Both the position numbers and the translations under genes were made by a program. A stretch of DNA of 64,000 nt from Cyanobacteria bacterium FACHB-63 (GTDB taxonomy: Bacteria; Cyanobacteriota; Cyanobacteriia; Leptolyngbyales; Leptolyngbyaceae): the NCBI GenBank assembly GCA_014695255.1, contig JACJNX010000070.1:23343-87342 (forward strand). The letters run 5' to 3'. Position 1 is the first letter of the stretch, and the number at the start of each line of letters is the position of its first letter. Shown in pieces: positions 8,908-20,300 of the stretch. The notes beneath the pieces were generated by a model. The model was not told where the DNA came from. It saw only the letters and a list, made by a program, of their open reading frames with translations, and made no database searches.

Positions 8908-9386
8908 ATGTCTTTTTCGATGTCTTCGGGCTTGGTCGTCGAAGGATAACGTTTGACGACTTGACCGGAGCGATCGACTAAGAACTTTGTGAAGTTCCAT
9001 TTGATTCCTTCCGTACCAAAGATTCCAGGAGCAGCTTTGGTGAGAAACTTAAACAACGGGTGTGCGTTTTCTCCGTTAACATCAACTTTCTCAAATAGCG
9101 GGAACGTTACACCGAATCGAGTTTCACAGAAGGATTGAATTTCGTTAGCGCTTCCAGGTTCTTGTTGTCCAAACTGATTACAAGGAAATCCTAAAACTGC
9201 AAATCCTTGATTCTCGTACTTGTTATGAACTGATTGTAAACCTTGATATTGAGGTGTAAATCCGCACTGGCTTGCAGTGTTCACAATTAGCAGCACTTTA
9301 TCCTTGTAAGTGCTGAGTGAAACCGGTTGACCTTCGATGCTATTGGCTGAAAAGTCGTAGATAGAGGGCGATGTTTGTGTCGTCAT
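8892..9386 (-). CDS. Glutathione peroxidase family protein (cysteine type)
   Basis: 164 residues with a thioredoxin-like fold. The peroxidatic cysteine sits in NTASQCGFTPQY near residue 42; it is a normal Cys codon, not selenocysteine. GFPCNQFGQQEPG supplies the conserved Gln, and WNFTKFLVDRSG the Trp/Asn of the catalytic tetrad. Cysteine-type enzymes usually use thioredoxin or NADPH-linked donors and reduce lipid hydroperoxides. It is divergent from the M16 peptidase gene. Confidence 0.93.
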   Translation of the reverse strand: MTTQTSPSIYDFSANSIEGQPVSLSTYKDKVLLIVNTASQCGFTPQYQGLQSVHNKYENQGFAVLGFPCNQFGQQEPGSANEIQSFCETRFGVTFPLFEKVDVNGENAHPLFKFLTKAAPGIFGTEGIKWNFTKFLVDRSGQVVKRYPSTTKPEDIEKDIQALL

Positions 9387-9580
9387 AATGGCGCGATCGT
9401 GTGAAACTGCTTCTCTCAGTTTACTACTGCTTTATATTTCTTTACTGGGCTTGCAGGTCGATCAATTCACGATCGACACCTCGCTTACACCTGCAAACGC
9501 TAGAGTGGAACCTGCTTGACGTTCTAAAGTCTAGGCTTTACAGACCAAATATTTTCTACCATAGGTGCTTTAATCTTCCT

Positions 9581-12337
9581 ATGCCTTTTCTAAAATTTCT
9601 TCAGCAATATCGCTTTGCCAGCTTTCTGTTTGTGCTCTGTCTCAGCGCGGTACTGCTATCCAACTCAGTCCCTTTTCTGCAATCTGCATCTGCGGCGGTT
9701 CCAGCTTCCGTCACTACGACAGATACCGTTCGCAAGACTGTCCTTGATAACGGATTAACGGTATTAACCAAAGAAGTTCCAACGGCTCCAGTCGTCACGG
9801 TACAAGTTTGGTATCGCATTGGATCGCGGGATGAAACCGCAGGCGTTAACGGCATTGCCCACCAATTAGAACACTTGATGTTCAAAGGAACGACCGATCG
9901 ACCCATCCAATTCGGTCGCCTGTTTAACGCTTTAGGCAGTCAATCGAATGCGTTCACAAGCTACGATCAGACTGCTTATTTCGGCACTGTTCAACGAGAT
10001 AAATTACGATCGCTCCTTGCCCTCGAAGCCGATCGAATGCAGAATGCCTTGATCAATCCCGATTCACTGACCAGTGAAAAGCGAGTGGTAATCTCCGAAC
10101 TGCAAGGGTATGAAAACAGCCCGGATTATCGGCTCGATCGAGCGGTGATGAGAGCAGCTTTGCCAAATTCACCGTATGGATTACCTGTAGGTGGCACAAA
10201 AGCGGATGTCGAGAAATTTGAAGTCGAGCAAGTTCGGAACTACTACAGCAACTATTACAGCCCGGACAATGCCACATTAATTCTGGTTGGCGACTTCAAA
10301 ACAGAACCCACGCTGCAAGCGGTAAAAGAATTGTTTGGCAAAGTTCCGAAGCGAGAAAGAACGAATACTCAGACCCCGGCTCCAACGGCTGTCAAATCTG
10401 CAAAGCAATCTCAGCCGATCGTGCTACGAGAGCCAGGTAGCGCTCCTTTGCTCAGTGCCGTTTATCCTTTACCGATCGCGACTCATCCGGATGTGCCAGC
10501 GCTGCACGTTCTGGATCTCGTCCTTACTCAAGGTCGCAGTTCTCGGTTGTATCAAGCCCTCGTCGAAACTGGTCTGGTTAGCGGTTTTAGCGGCTATCCC
10601 GCAAACATGATTTCAGGCGGATGGTATGACCTTTCTGCCACTGCTGCCCCCAATCAGGACTTGACTAAGGTTAACGAGGCGATTCAAACAGTATTAGCGG
10701 ATATTCGATCGCAGGGTGTAACCCAAGAAGAACTCACCCGCGCTAAAACTCAGCTAAAATCCTCGGTGCTTCTAAGAAATCGTGACATTACTAGCCAAGC
10801 GTTTCAACTTGGGGACGATCAAACTACCACAGGAGATTACAAATACACCGATCGCTTTCTGGCAAACGTCGATCGTGTGACTCCTGCTGATTTACAGCGA
10901 GTGGCTAAAACTTATTTCACCCTGGATAAAGCTACGATCGGATTCTTTCAACCGACAACGATCGATGGCAAATCTGGGAGCGCTGTGAATGCAGGTCAAA
11001 CCAGCGAGAAGTTTAATGCGGGACTGCCTGTTGATCCGGCTCAGGTGGCAAAATACCTGCCTGCGGTGCAACAAGGCGATCGCACTCCACAAGCTCTACC
11101 TGAGAAATACGTGCTGCCAAACGGCTTGAGAGTTCTACTCATGCGCGATACCAGCACGCCGACAATCTCGCTTAGTGCTGCGATTCAAGCGGGTTCAGAA
11201 TTTGATTCCAACACAAAAGCAGGACTAGCAAAACTAACGGCGGATAACTTAACGAACGGCACAACGACCAAAGATGCGCTAACTCTGGCGAAAACGCTTG
11301 AAGATCGAGGAATTGATTTTGGCGTTGAAACCAGTAGAGAAAGCGTTTTAGTGAACGCTAATGCGCTATCTGAACACCTGCCGATCGTGCTGCAAACTTT
11401 ATCAGACATCGCGCAGAAAGCAACGTTCCCCGATCGAGAACTCGAACTTGCTCGCGCAAGATCGCTGACCGCGCTCAAAGTTCAACTTGATAACCCTGCC
11501 GTTCTTGCTCGTCGTGTCTTTCAGCAAACGGTTTACCCGAAAAATCATCCGTTCTACAGCTTCCCCACTGAAGCCAGCCTAAAAGCCATTCAGCGTCAGG
11601 ATTTAATTAACTTCTACCGATCGCACTACCGACCGGATAGAACGATCGTCGCGCTAGTAGGCAACTTTGATCCAACGGCAGTCAAATCGCTAATTGAAAA
11701 AGAATTAGGCGGATGGAAAGCGACCGGAAAAGCGCCAACCCTGACCTTCCCGCCTGTTTCATCTCCGAGTGCAACCGTTCGCCGTTACGCTGCGATTCCC
11801 GGCAAAACTCAAACTGTGACGCTAATTGGCTCAGCCGGAATCGATCGTCGCGATCCACGCTTTTATAACGCTTCCGTGATGAATCAAATTCTTGGCGGCG
11901 ACACCTTATCGAGTCGATTGGGGTCAGAAGTGCGCGATCGTCAAGGACTCACTTACGGAATTTACAGTTTCTTTCAAGCAGGAAACCGTCCGGGTCCCTT
12001 CGTGATCTCGATGCAAACGGCTCCCGAAGATGCTGATAAGGCGATCGCTAGCGCGGTCAATCTCTTAGACCAAATCCGCACCAAAGGCGTGAGTGCAACC
12101 GAAGTCGTGACGGCGCAGCGATCGATCACCAACAGCTACCCTGTTGACTTGGCAAGCCCCGATCAACTTGCTAGCGTTCTCTTGATGAACGAGATGTACG
12201 GCTTGAACCCGATCGAGCTGCGACAGTATCCGAATCAAATTGATGCGGTGACGCAAGCCCAAGTGAATCAGGCTGCCCAAGACCTACTTCGACCCGAACA
12301 GGTCATCATCGTTACAGCAGGACCACCGAAGCCGTAA
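9581..12337 (+). CDS. M16 family zinc peptidase, two-lobed, exported
   Basis: 918 residues. The N-terminus is basic with a long hydrophobic core ending LQSASAA, a probable signal peptide, so it likely acts in the periplasm. The inverted zinc motif HQLEH at residues 94-98 with the downstream acidic residue identifies an active M16 N-lobe. A second M16 lobe begins near residue 500 (KYVLPNGLRVLLMRDTSTP) and lacks HxxEH, as usual for the partner lobe. The ATG at 9581 is preferred over upstream in-frame starts because it directly precedes the signal peptide. Confidence 0.9.
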   Translation: MPFLKFLQQYRFASFLFVLCLSAVLLSNSVPFLQSASAAVPASVTTTDTVRKTVLDNGLTVLTKEVPTAPVVTVQVWYRIGSRDETAGVNGIAHQLEHLMFKGTTDRPIQFGRLFNALGSQSNAFTSYDQTAYFGTVQRDKLRSLLALEADRMQNALINPDSLTSEKRVVISELQGYENSPDYRLDRAVMRAALPNSPYGLPVGGTKADVEKFEVEQVRNYYSNYYSPDNATLILVGDFKTEPTLQAVKELFGKVPKRERTNTQTPAPTAVKSAKQSQPIVLREPGSAPLLSAVYPLPIATHPDVPALHVLDLVLTQGRSSRLYQALVETGLVSGFSGYPANMISGGWYDLSATAAPNQDLTKVNEAIQTVLADIRSQGVTQEELTRAKTQLKSSVLLRNRDITSQAFQLGDDQTTTGDYKYTDRFLANVDRVTPADLQRVAKTYFTLDKATIGFFQPTTIDGKSGSAVNAGQTSEKFNAGLPVDPAQVAKYLPAVQQGDRTPQALPEKYVLPNGLRVLLMRDTSTPTISLSAAIQAGSEFDSNTKAGLAKLTADNLTNGTTTKDALTLAKTLEDRGIDFGVETSRESVLVNANALSEHLPIVLQTLSDIAQKATFPDRELELARARSLTALKVQLDNPAVLARRVFQQTVYPKNHPFYSFPTEASLKAIQRQDLINFYRSHYRPDRTIVALVGNFDPTAVKSLIEKELGGWKATGKAPTLTFPPVSSPSATVRRYAAIPGKTQTVTLIGSAGIDRRDPRFYNASVMNQILGGDTLSSRLGSEVRDRQGLTYGIYSFFQAGNRPGPFVISMQTAPEDADKAIASAVNLLDQIRTKGVSATEVVTAQRSITNSYPVDLASPDQLASVLLMNEMYGLNPIELRQYPNQIDAVTQAQVNQAAQDLLRPEQVIIVTAGPPKP

Positions 12338-12364
12338 TTTCTCGCAGTAAGATTAAGTTTTCTT

Positions 12365-12403
12365 AAAGGGTGTGTCCAAGCTGTCACATCCTTTTATTTT
12401 TTT
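12365..12403 (+). terminator. Terminator of the M16 peptidase gene
   Basis: AAAGGGTGTG pairs with CACATCCTTT (one G-T) around a 10-base loop, followed by a T-rich tail (TTTTATTTTTTT). It lies 28 bases after the stop. Confidence 0.8.
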
Positions 12404-12902
12404 AATAGGAACGCGCAGAACAATTCAAATCTAGTAGGGGTGTTCTATTCAATCGACAATCAGTTCGTTAAAATGGAAGTAGAATTAAGTACCTGTTGGT
12501 TTATTGCCTTCAGGAACCCTTGATACGCGATTTCAAGCCTTTGGCTACCTCCGGATTACCAGCGTTATCTACCGATTTGAATTGAGCTTGTCTCGATTCA
12601 GATTTTGCGCCAAGTCCCTTTACTGCCTCAACAATGACTTTAAGAGTGTCTCCCCAGTCCCGACTCCCAAGCTACGACCGTGTTGCGCTTCAAATCCTGT
12701 CCTTGGTGAGAAAGCTTTTGCCTGATTCAGCGTTAGGCTTGATCGTATGAATACATCGCCCCTGGATCAGATGCACCGAATCGCGATCGCACCCCACCCA
12801 TCCCGTGACATTGCGTTCAAATCTGTTTGATGAAAGACGGCAGCAGAATCGAAGCTGCGGTCTAATTTAGTGATATTCGAGTAATTCGCTCAGGAGAAGC
12901 AT
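12404..12902. other. Intergenic stretch, nothing convincing
   Basis: About 500 bases between the M16 terminator and the DUF6679-like gene. A 73-residue plus frame at 12504-12725 has no family resemblance and no Shine-Dalgarno sequence. Minus-strand frames are broken by stops. No tRNA, riboswitch or strong hairpin was seen. The promoter of the gene at 12903 must lie at its right end. Confidence 0.4.
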
Positions 12903-13214
12903 ATGCTACACCGCAAGATCTATCAACTCTGTTGTGATGGTCGTGAAGTTTGGATCTTCTTGCGGGATCAACAACGCTGGATCGAACGCGCCAAGATTCT
13001 AGATATCGAAGGAGACTTGGTGACGCTGCGTTATGAGACCGACGAAGAAGACGAGAACTGCTCTTGGGAAGAAATGGTACGGCTCGAAAGCATTGGAGCG
13101 GTCACTCAAAAACTCTCCTCTGTGCCGAAAGGATGTGTTGATCCGCTCGTGTCGGATGATTGTCCCGAAGCCGAACAGCTCTCTAATCCTCCGTTTGATA
13201 AGCGCGAAGATTAA
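12903..13214 (+). CDS. Conserved cyanobacterial small protein (probably DUF6679)
   Basis: 103 residues starting MLHRKIYQLCCDGREVWIFL, which I associate with a cyanobacteria-specific family (DUF6679; the number is from memory). The first 70 residues look like a small beta-rich domain (RWIERAKILDIEGDLVTLRY), followed by an acidic, probably disordered tail. GGAG lies about 8 bases before the ATG. It is a single-gene unit with its own terminator. Function unknown. Confidence 0.7.
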   Translation: MLHRKIYQLCCDGREVWIFLRDQQRWIERAKILDIEGDLVTLRYETDEEDENCSWEEMVRLESIGAVTQKLSSVPKGCVDPLVSDDCPEAEQLSNPPFDKRED

Positions 13215-13233
13215 GAGAACCGAGAAAGAAGGA

Positions 13234-13260
13234 GAAGGGTGTTGCACCCTTCTTTTTTTT
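13234..13260 (+). terminator. Strong intrinsic terminator
   Basis: GAAGGGTG and CACCCTTC form a perfect 8-bp stem with a TTG loop, followed by eight T. It ends the gene at 12903-13214. Confidence 0.9.
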
Positions 13261-13268
13261 GTTTTGAC

Positions 13269-13679
13269 TTAACTCTCTCCAGGGGATGCAAATTTAGCGA
13301 ATACTTCTGCTTCTGTTAAATTCACCGTTTGATTCGCAAACTCGTAATAACTAGGTTTTCTGTCGATAAAAATCTGCTCTGTGAACTCGAACTCGATTCC
13401 ATCTTGAAAAAGACCCGCCGGAAGAAAGTAATCGTTTGTCGGTAGTAGCTTATAGAAGATGTGCGTACCGCATTCACCACAGAACGATCGTTCAGCCCAT
13501 TCTGACGATCGGTATACTTTCAGTTTGTCTGCGCCCTCTATTTGCACATCTGAACCGCAGGATATCCCTAATGCTGGACTCCCTCCCCACCGCCGACACA
13601 TTCCACAGTGACAAGCATCAATACTCTTTTTGTCCGGTGTTCTGACAGTAATTGCACCACAAAGACACTGACCTTCCAT
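13269..13679 (-). CDS. GFA family (glutathione-dependent formaldehyde-activating-like) zinc protein
   Basis: 136 residues with the expected cysteine pattern of the GFA/CENP-V fold: CLCGAIT at the N-terminus, CHCGMCRRWGG near residue 40, and FCGECGTHIFY near residue 95. These residues bind two zinc ions. The family carries the glutathione-formaldehyde name, but most members have unproven activity. It is convergent with the gene at 12903. Confidence 0.88.
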   Translation of the reverse strand: MEGQCLCGAITVRTPDKKSIDACHCGMCRRWGGSPALGISCGSDVQIEGADKLKVYRSSEWAERSFCGECGTHIFYKLLPTNDYFLPAGLFQDGIEFEFTEQIFIDRKPSYYEFANQTVNLTEAEVFAKFASPGES

Positions 13680-13801
13680 TTCTACTTCCCCTACTTTCAG
13701 TAATCTCTATTCTTGCCGCAAAATGCCTGCGAATCGATTCCAGTAGACCGCAGAAAATGGGGCGAGAACAATCCCACCCCAGCCTAAATTCATTGAGTTG
13801 T

Positions 13802-16426
13802 TTACTGAGTTGTCAGCACTTCAGAGGGCAAGCGCTTGAACTCTAAGCGCTCGGTCTCACCGACATCGACAAAGATCGTATCGCCTTTGGTATAGTTGCC
13901 GCGCAGGATTTCTTTCGCGATCGCTGTTTCCAACTCCCTTTGAATCGCCCGCTTCAATGGACGCGCACCGTATACCGGATCAAAGCCCACTTCAGCTAAG
14001 AAATCTAAGGCAGCCTCGGACAGCTTCAGCGACATCTTGCGCTCCGCCAATCGACTCTCCAACCGCTTGACTTGAATCTTGACGATTTCGCGCAGTTGCG
14101 ATTTTTGCAGACTGTGGAAGATGATGATTTCGTCAATCCGGTTCAAGAACTCAGGACGGAAGCTCGATCGCATCGCATCCATCACCCGCGATCTCATTTC
14201 TTCGTAGCGATCGTCGTCCCCACCGTATTCAAAGATGTACTGTGAACCGATGTTCGAGGTCATGATGATGATGGCATTTTTGAAGTCAACGGTGCGACCC
14301 TGCGAATCAGTCACCCGACCATCATCGAGAATTTGCAGCATCACATTGAATACGTCTGGGTGTGCTTTCTCGATTTCGTCGAATAGAATCACCGAGTACG
14401 GACGACGACGAACGGCTTCGGTTAACTGTCCGCCTTCTTCGTAACCCACGTATCCAGGAGGCGCACCAATCAAGCGTGAGACGGAATGCTTCTCCATGTA
14501 CTCAGACATATCGATCCGCACCATCGCTTCTTCGGTATCAAACAGGTAAGCAGCAAGCGCTTTTGCAAGCTCGGTCTTACCAACCCCGGTTGGACCTAAG
14601 AAGATAAAGCTAGCAGTGGGACGGTTTGGATCAGCAAGTCCGGCTCTTGATCGCTGAATTGCATCGGATACTGCGGTCACCGCTTCATCTTGTCCGATCA
14701 CTCGCTTATGCAGAACATCTTCAAGCTGTAATAGCTTCTGCATTTCAGATTCAACCAGCTTACTAACTGGAATACCTGTCCACTTAGAAATGATTTCAGC
14801 AATATCTGCTTCAATCACCTCTTCACGCAGCAGAGAAGTACCAGATTTTTGAGCTTGAGTCAGACGAGCTTCGGCTTCTTCAACTTTACGGTTCAATTCA
14901 TTGAGCTTGCCGTACTTCAATTCAGCCGCTCTGTTAAGGTCATAATCGCGCTCAGCTTGCTGAACCTCAAGGTTAATCTGATCAATCTCTTCTTTTAGCT
15001 TCTTAAGTTCATCAATCACGCCCTTTTCAGCTTGCCATTGAGCATTGAGCTTCGATTGGTCTTCTTTGAGATCTGCCAGTTCGCGATCGAGTCGTTCTAA
15101 ACGATCACGTGAAGCTGCATCACTTTCTCCCTTAAACGAGAGCTTCTCCATTTCAAGCTGGAGAATCTTGCGATCGACTTCATCTAGCTCCTCTGGCTTC
15201 GAGGTAATCTCCATTTTCAACTTAGCCGCAGCTTCGTCTACAAGGTCGATCGCTTTGTCAGGCAAGAAGCGATCGCTAATATAACGAGTCGAAAGCGTTG
15301 CGGCTGCAATCAAAGCAGAGTCCGAAATCTTAACCCCGTGGTGAACTTCATAGCGTTCCTTCAGTCCGCGCAGAATCGAAATGGTATCTTCAACCGAGGG
15401 CTGATCGACAAACACCTGCTGGAATCGCCGTTCGAGTGCTGCATCTTTCTCGATGTACTTGCGATATTCATCTAAGGTTGTTGCACCAATACAGCGCAAC
15501 TCACCCCGCGCCAACATCGGTTTCAGTAAATTACCCGCATCCATTGCGCCTTGAGTGGCACCTGCACCGACGACCGTATGAATTTCGTCAATAAACAGAA
15601 TAATATTGCCGCGAGAATCAGTAACTTCTTTGAGAACAGCCTTCAAGCGCTCTTCAAACTCACCGCGATACTTCGCACCTGCAATCAGCGCACCCATATC
15701 TAACGCAATTAGCTTGCGGTCTTTCAGCGATTGCGGCACATCCCCGCTTAAGATGCGCTGGGCTAGACCTTCGGCGATCGCAGTCTTACCCACACCCGGT
15801 TCCCCAATTAGAACCGGATTGTTCTTCGTTCGACGAGACAGAATTTGAATCGTACGGCGAATTTCATCATCTCGTCCAATCACTGGATCGAGCTTCCCTT
15901 CGCGAGCATACTGAGTCAAATCACGCCCGTATTTCTCTAGCGCTTCGTACTTGTTTTCTGGCGTTTGATCCGTCACTTTTTGATTACCCCGAACTTGTTC
16001 GATCGCGTTTCTCAGCTTCGCTTCATCTACTCTAAATTCTGCCAGTAGAGCCTTCCCGAAGCGACTATCTTGGGCATACCCTAACAGCAAATGTTCGATC
16101 GAAATAAAATCATCCTCGAACTGTTTGCGATAGTCTTCAGCGCGATCGAGAAGCGTATCGGCACTGCGTCCCCAATAGACATTTGTGCCACTTCCCGTTA
16201 CTTTCGGCTGACGACGGGTAAATTCATCGGCTCGATCGCGCACTCGATCGACAGGAACAGCCAGTTTATTGAAAATGCTAATCGCTAAACCGTCTTGTTC
16301 TAGCAGCGCTTTCATCAAGTGTTCGGTTTCGATCTGCTGTTGCTGTACCTGCTTGACAATCTCTGGCGTGCGGACGATCGCTTCCCAGGCTTTTTCGGTA
16401 AATTTTTCGGCATTGGTTGGCTGCAT
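13802..16426 (-). CDS. clpB: Disaggregase chaperone ClpB
   Basis: 874 residues: Clp N-domain ([17 protein letters not shown]), AAA-1 with Walker [10 protein letters not shown] and Walker [10 protein letters not shown], a middle coiled-coil domain rich in Glu/Lys/Leu, and AAA-2 with Walker [12 protein letters not shown]-terminal D2-small domain follows. It rescues aggregated proteins with DnaK. I start at the ATG at 16426 (MQPTNAEKF), 15 bases inside the longest frame, because AAGGGG precedes it and this N-terminus is the cyanobacterial standard. Confidence 0.97.
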   Translation of the reverse strand: MQPTNAEKFTEKAWEAIVRTPEIVKQVQQQQIETEHLMKALLEQDGLAISIFNKLAVPVDRVRDRADEFTRRQPKVTGSGTNVYWGRSADTLLDRAEDYRKQFEDDFISIEHLLLGYAQDSRFGKALLAEFRVDEAKLRNAIEQVRGNQKVTDQTPENKYEALEKYGRDLTQYAREGKLDPVIGRDDEIRRTIQILSRRTKNNPVLIGEPGVGKTAIAEGLAQRILSGDVPQSLKDRKLIALDMGALIAGAKYRGEFEERLKAVLKEVTDSRGNIILFIDEIHTVVGAGATQGAMDAGNLLKPMLARGELRCIGATTLDEYRKYIEKDAALERRFQQVFVDQPSVEDTISILRGLKERYEVHHGVKISDSALIAAATLSTRYISDRFLPDKAIDLVDEAAAKLKMEITSKPEELDEVDRKILQLEMEKLSFKGESDAASRDRLERLDRELADLKEDQSKLNAQWQAEKGVIDELKKLKEEIDQINLEVQQAERDYDLNRAAELKYGKLNELNRKVEEAEARLTQAQKSGTSLLREEVIEADIAEIISKWTGIPVSKLVESEMQKLLQLEDVLHKRVIGQDEAVTAVSDAIQRSRAGLADPNRPTASFIFLGPTGVGKTELAKALAAYLFDTEEAMVRIDMSEYMEKHSVSRLIGAPPGYVGYEEGGQLTEAVRRRPYSVILFDEIEKAHPDVFNVMLQILDDGRVTDSQGRTVDFKNAIIIMTSNIGSQYIFEYGGDDDRYEEMRSRVMDAMRSSFRPEFLNRIDEIIIFHSLQKSQLREIVKIQVKRLESRLAERKMSLKLSEAALDFLAEVGFDPVYGARPLKRAIQRELETAIAKEILRGNYTKGDTIFVDVGETERLEFKRLPSEVLTTQ

Positions 16427-16538
16427 CGCGTTCCCCTTCATAAGATCGATCGTGATAAAGACATTGTAGAGAAGCGATCGTCCTTGACGAGATCGGAGTA
16501 CCGTCCTTTAGCCGTCCAAATACCCGAAAGTTCATGAC

Positions 16539-17078
16539 TCAATAGCGAAAGTATGAAGGCTTCAGGCAGGTGTTCGTTCGTAAAGCATCACAAAAATCGC
16601 GAAAAAACTCAAAGAAAGAACGTCCAGCGTAATAGACATTGCTTTCTAAATCCCAAAATTCCGGGTAATCCTCTTGTATCCAATACAAATCATAGCTAGA
16701 GTCCCTTTCGCAATAAGTTTCCAAATCCCATACTAGACAGTAACCCGAGCTATCGATACCAATCCAAAAGCTATTGTTCAATAAATTAATTTTTTCATTG
16801 TCTAAGTCATCACCACATGGAAATTCTCGAATATTGTTGACAATTAGTTGGCGCTTTTCTTGTCCCAGCAAAAGTTGGGAATTTCCAGGACAATAAATAT
16901 CCAGCGTGTTACCGACGCAACCTGAACCGATAAGCTTACAAAACTCTCGGTAGTCTGGCGGAAAAACAATTTGATGCTTCTGCTCAAAAGCGGCAATGAC
17001 TTCTTCATTGGAATTTTGACTTGCATTCTCCCCCTCAAATTCGAGAGTTTGCATTAATTCATGCCAAGAATCACTCAT
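16539..17078 (-). CDS. SUKH (SMI1/KNR4) family protein
   Basis: 179 residues. The SUKH core is visible as EEVIAAFEQKHQIVFPPDYR, then EFCKLIGSG, and later FWIGIDSSGYCLVWDLE. The C-terminal part has the aromatic segment SFFEFFRDFCDAL. In bacteria SUKH proteins are often immunity proteins against polymorphic or contact-dependent toxins. No toxin gene is adjacent here, so it is an orphan by position. Its T/A-rich codon use differs somewhat from the neighbouring clpB, hinting at recent acquisition; that is inference. Confidence 0.8.
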   Translation of the reverse strand: MSDSWHELMQTLEFEGENASQNSNEEVIAAFEQKHQIVFPPDYREFCKLIGSGCVGNTLDIYCPGNSQLLLGQEKRQLIVNNIREFPCGDDLDNEKINLLNNSFWIGIDSSGYCLVWDLETYCERDSSYDLYWIQEDYPEFWDLESNVYYAGRSFFEFFRDFCDALRTNTCLKPSYFRY

Positions 17079-17194
17079 AAAGCGAAGATAGCAATCTAGA
17101 AAGGTCTAAATTGGACTAATCAAAATCGAGTTCGGTGAAAAGTTCAGCGATCGCTAACCGAAATCCCTCAATCACTTCCTCACCGTCGAGAAAG

Positions 17195-17362
17195 TCAGTC
17201 TTTACTACCAAATTTCTGTTTTGCTTGGTCGTAAATTTCAGGAGTGATTTGAGTTGCGCCTATTTCTAGAGCGAATTTTTCAATCTTCTTTCGGGCTGCC
17301 GGACGCACAAAGAAAGGGATTTCTTTTAACTTAGCTTCGGCTTCAGGTGTCCACTCGGTCAT
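17195..17362 (-). CDS. Stand-alone PCP_red (protochlorophyllide reductase C-terminal-like) small protein
   Basis: A 55-residue gene. The protein begins MTEWTPEAEAKLKEIPFFVR and continues PAARKKIEKFALE and ITPEIYDQAKQKFG. This matches the PCP_red domain normally found at the end of ChlB/BchB, where it recurs as a helical cap near protochlorophyllide. GGAG lies 8 bases before the ATG. It is 153 bases beyond the chlN stop on the same strand, behind the chlN terminator. Context suggests a role with the light-independent reductase; this is inference. Confidence 0.75.
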   Translation of the reverse strand: MTEWTPEAEAKLKEIPFFVRPAARKKIEKFALEIGATQITPEIYDQAKQKFGSKD

Positions 17363-17456
17363 ATTAGTTCTCCTGCACTTGTGATGTTTGTTCTCATGTT
17401 TAGTCTAGAAGAACTGTTCTGCTCGATCGATAACTTTGACAACTTGGACTCAAATA

Positions 17457-17497
17457 TTGAAAAACCCCCTGGAAACGATCGTCCGTTTCTAGGGGGT
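17457..17497 (-). terminator. Terminator of the chlL-DUF5331-chlN block
   Basis: ACCCCCT and AGGGGGT plus GAAACG/CGTTTC give a stem of about 14 bp with one G-T, followed on the minus strand by TTTTT. It lies 18 bases after the chlN stop. Confidence 0.85.
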
Positions 17498-17514
17498 CAG
17501 GTTTATCTCAGTCC

Positions 17515-18930
<1,416 letters not shown>

Positions 18931-18943
18931 CTAAATGAGGGTT

Positions 18944-19351
18944 TTATCGAGGAGCGCGATCCGATTGATGCGATCGATCCCGTCCTTCACAGGCTTCGTC
19001 TACTTCAGCAGGGCGGCGGGGTTTGACTTCAGGAGTAGAACTTGCAGGTAGATATTTCGGATTTTCGGTTTGAAGCTGCTTGAGATGAATCAGTTCTTGC
19101 TCTGGGTCAAAGTTCAGTCCGAGGGCAACAACGATGCGATCGGGATGATTGCTCAGATCGACAATCAGCGGCAGGAGGTCAACGAGTCGGGGTTCTACAC
19201 TGGAAAGCGCACCTAAGATGAAGCTGGATGACGGTCGCCGCTGTCCGTCGCAACTCACCCAAATCGATAATCGAGTAATCCAAGCGCGGTTTTCCTGATA
19301 GTAGTCGAGCCAGCGATCTTTGAGCGATCGCCGCAGTTGATCAATGTTCAC
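18944..19351 (-). CDS. DUF5331 protein between chlL and chlN
   Basis: 135 residues: an N-terminal helical region ([20 protein letters not shown]), then [20 protein letters not shown] and [19 protein letters not shown], ending in a charged, probably disordered tail. I recognise the cyanobacterial DUF5331 family, commonly found in exactly this position between chlL and chlN. It has no catalytic motif. Conserved location suggests a link to chlorophyll synthesis or its regulation, without direct evidence here. Confidence 0.8.
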   Translation of the reverse strand: MNIDQLRRSLKDRWLDYYQENRAWITRLSIWVSCDGQRRPSSSFILGALSSVEPRLVDLLPLIVDLSNHPDRIVVALGLNFDPEQELIHLKQLQTENPKYLPASSTPEVKPRRPAEVDEACEGRDRSHQSDRAPR

Positions 19352-19439
19352 GAGTCAAATCAAGATAACGATAAAGTCAGCCTCAATCTAATCACATATC
19401 GCGATTTGCTTTCTCTATCTGTTGCTCTTCATTCTTTCT

Positions 19440-20300
19440 TTAGACCATCATCAAATCGAGTTCTTCTTCGGCGGTTTTAGGCTGTTTTGGATTGAGGTAG
19501 AAGTCTGACAGCAGCGAGAACAATTCGCGGTCTTGAGCATCTTTCGGCACAACGCCTTCAGGATTTGCCAAAATTTGATCGGCGATGTTCAGGTAATAGT
19601 CACAGACGTAGTTCAGCGAGGGATCGGATTCTGCCATCTCGAACAGTGTTTTTCCTTTCACCCGCGATACGCGAATATCTTCGATGAGCGGTAGCACTTC
19701 TAACACAGGCATGGGAACGGCATCGACGTATTTATCAATCAAATCGCGTTTTGCAGTCCGATTCCCGATCAGTCCTGCTAATCGGAGTTGATGTGTCCGC
19801 GCTTTTTCGCGCACTGAAGCTGCAATCCGATTGGCTGCAAACAGGGCATCAAATCCGTTATCGGTCACGATCAGGCAGTAATCTGCGTAGTTCAAGGGTG
19901 CGGCAAATCCACCGCAAACTACGTCGCCAAGGACATCAAACAGAATGACATCGTATTCATCAAACGCATTCAGTTCTTTGAGCAGTTTTACCGTTTCGCC
20001 AACCACGTAGCCACCGCAACCTGCACCTGCTGGCGGCCCGCCTGCTTCAACACAATCGACTCCCCCATAGCCTTTGTAGATCACATCTTCAGCCCAGACA
20101 TCCTCGTAGTGATAATCCTTTTCTTGAAGCGTATCGATAATCGTGGGGATGAGAAATCCAGTCAGGGTAAAGGTGCTGTCGTGTTTGGGGTCACAGCCGA
20201 TTTGTAATACTTTTTTGCCGCGTTTTGCGAGTGCAACGGAGATGTTGCAGCTTGTCGTTGATTTGCCGATACCGCCTTTGCCGTAAACTGCGAGTTTCAC
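19440..20300 (-). CDS. chlL: Light-independent protochlorophyllide reductase iron protein L
   Basis: A 286-residue NifH-like homodimeric ATPase that passes electrons from ferredoxin to ChlN-ChlB. P-loop [10 protein letters not shown] near residue 8, switch region [14 protein letters not shown] with a cluster cysteine, and [16 protein letters not shown] with the other cysteine. The start is GTG at 20300, supported by AGGAG. First gene of the chl block. Confidence 0.98.
   Translation of the reverse strand: MKLAVYGKGGIGKSTTSCNISVALAKRGKKVLQIGCDPKHDSTFTLTGFLIPTIIDTLQEKDYHYEDVWAEDVIYKGYGGVDCVEAGGPPAGAGCGGYVVGETVKLLKELNAFDEYDVILFDVLGDVVCGGFAAPLNYADYCLIVTDNGFDALFAANRIAASVREKARTHQLRLAGLIGNRTAKRDLIDKYVDAVPMPVLEVLPLIEDIRVSRVKGKTLFEMAESDPSLNYVCDYYLNIADQILANPEGVVPKDAQDRELFSLLSDFYLNPKQPKTAEEELDLMMV

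Noticed and set aside
8892..9386. Selenocysteine in the glutathione peroxidase
   Set aside because: The active-site codon encodes cysteine; no in-frame TGA.
12504..12725. 73-residue plus-strand ORF in the gap after the M16 gene
   Set aside because: No ribosome site, no recognisable family, composition not protein-like.
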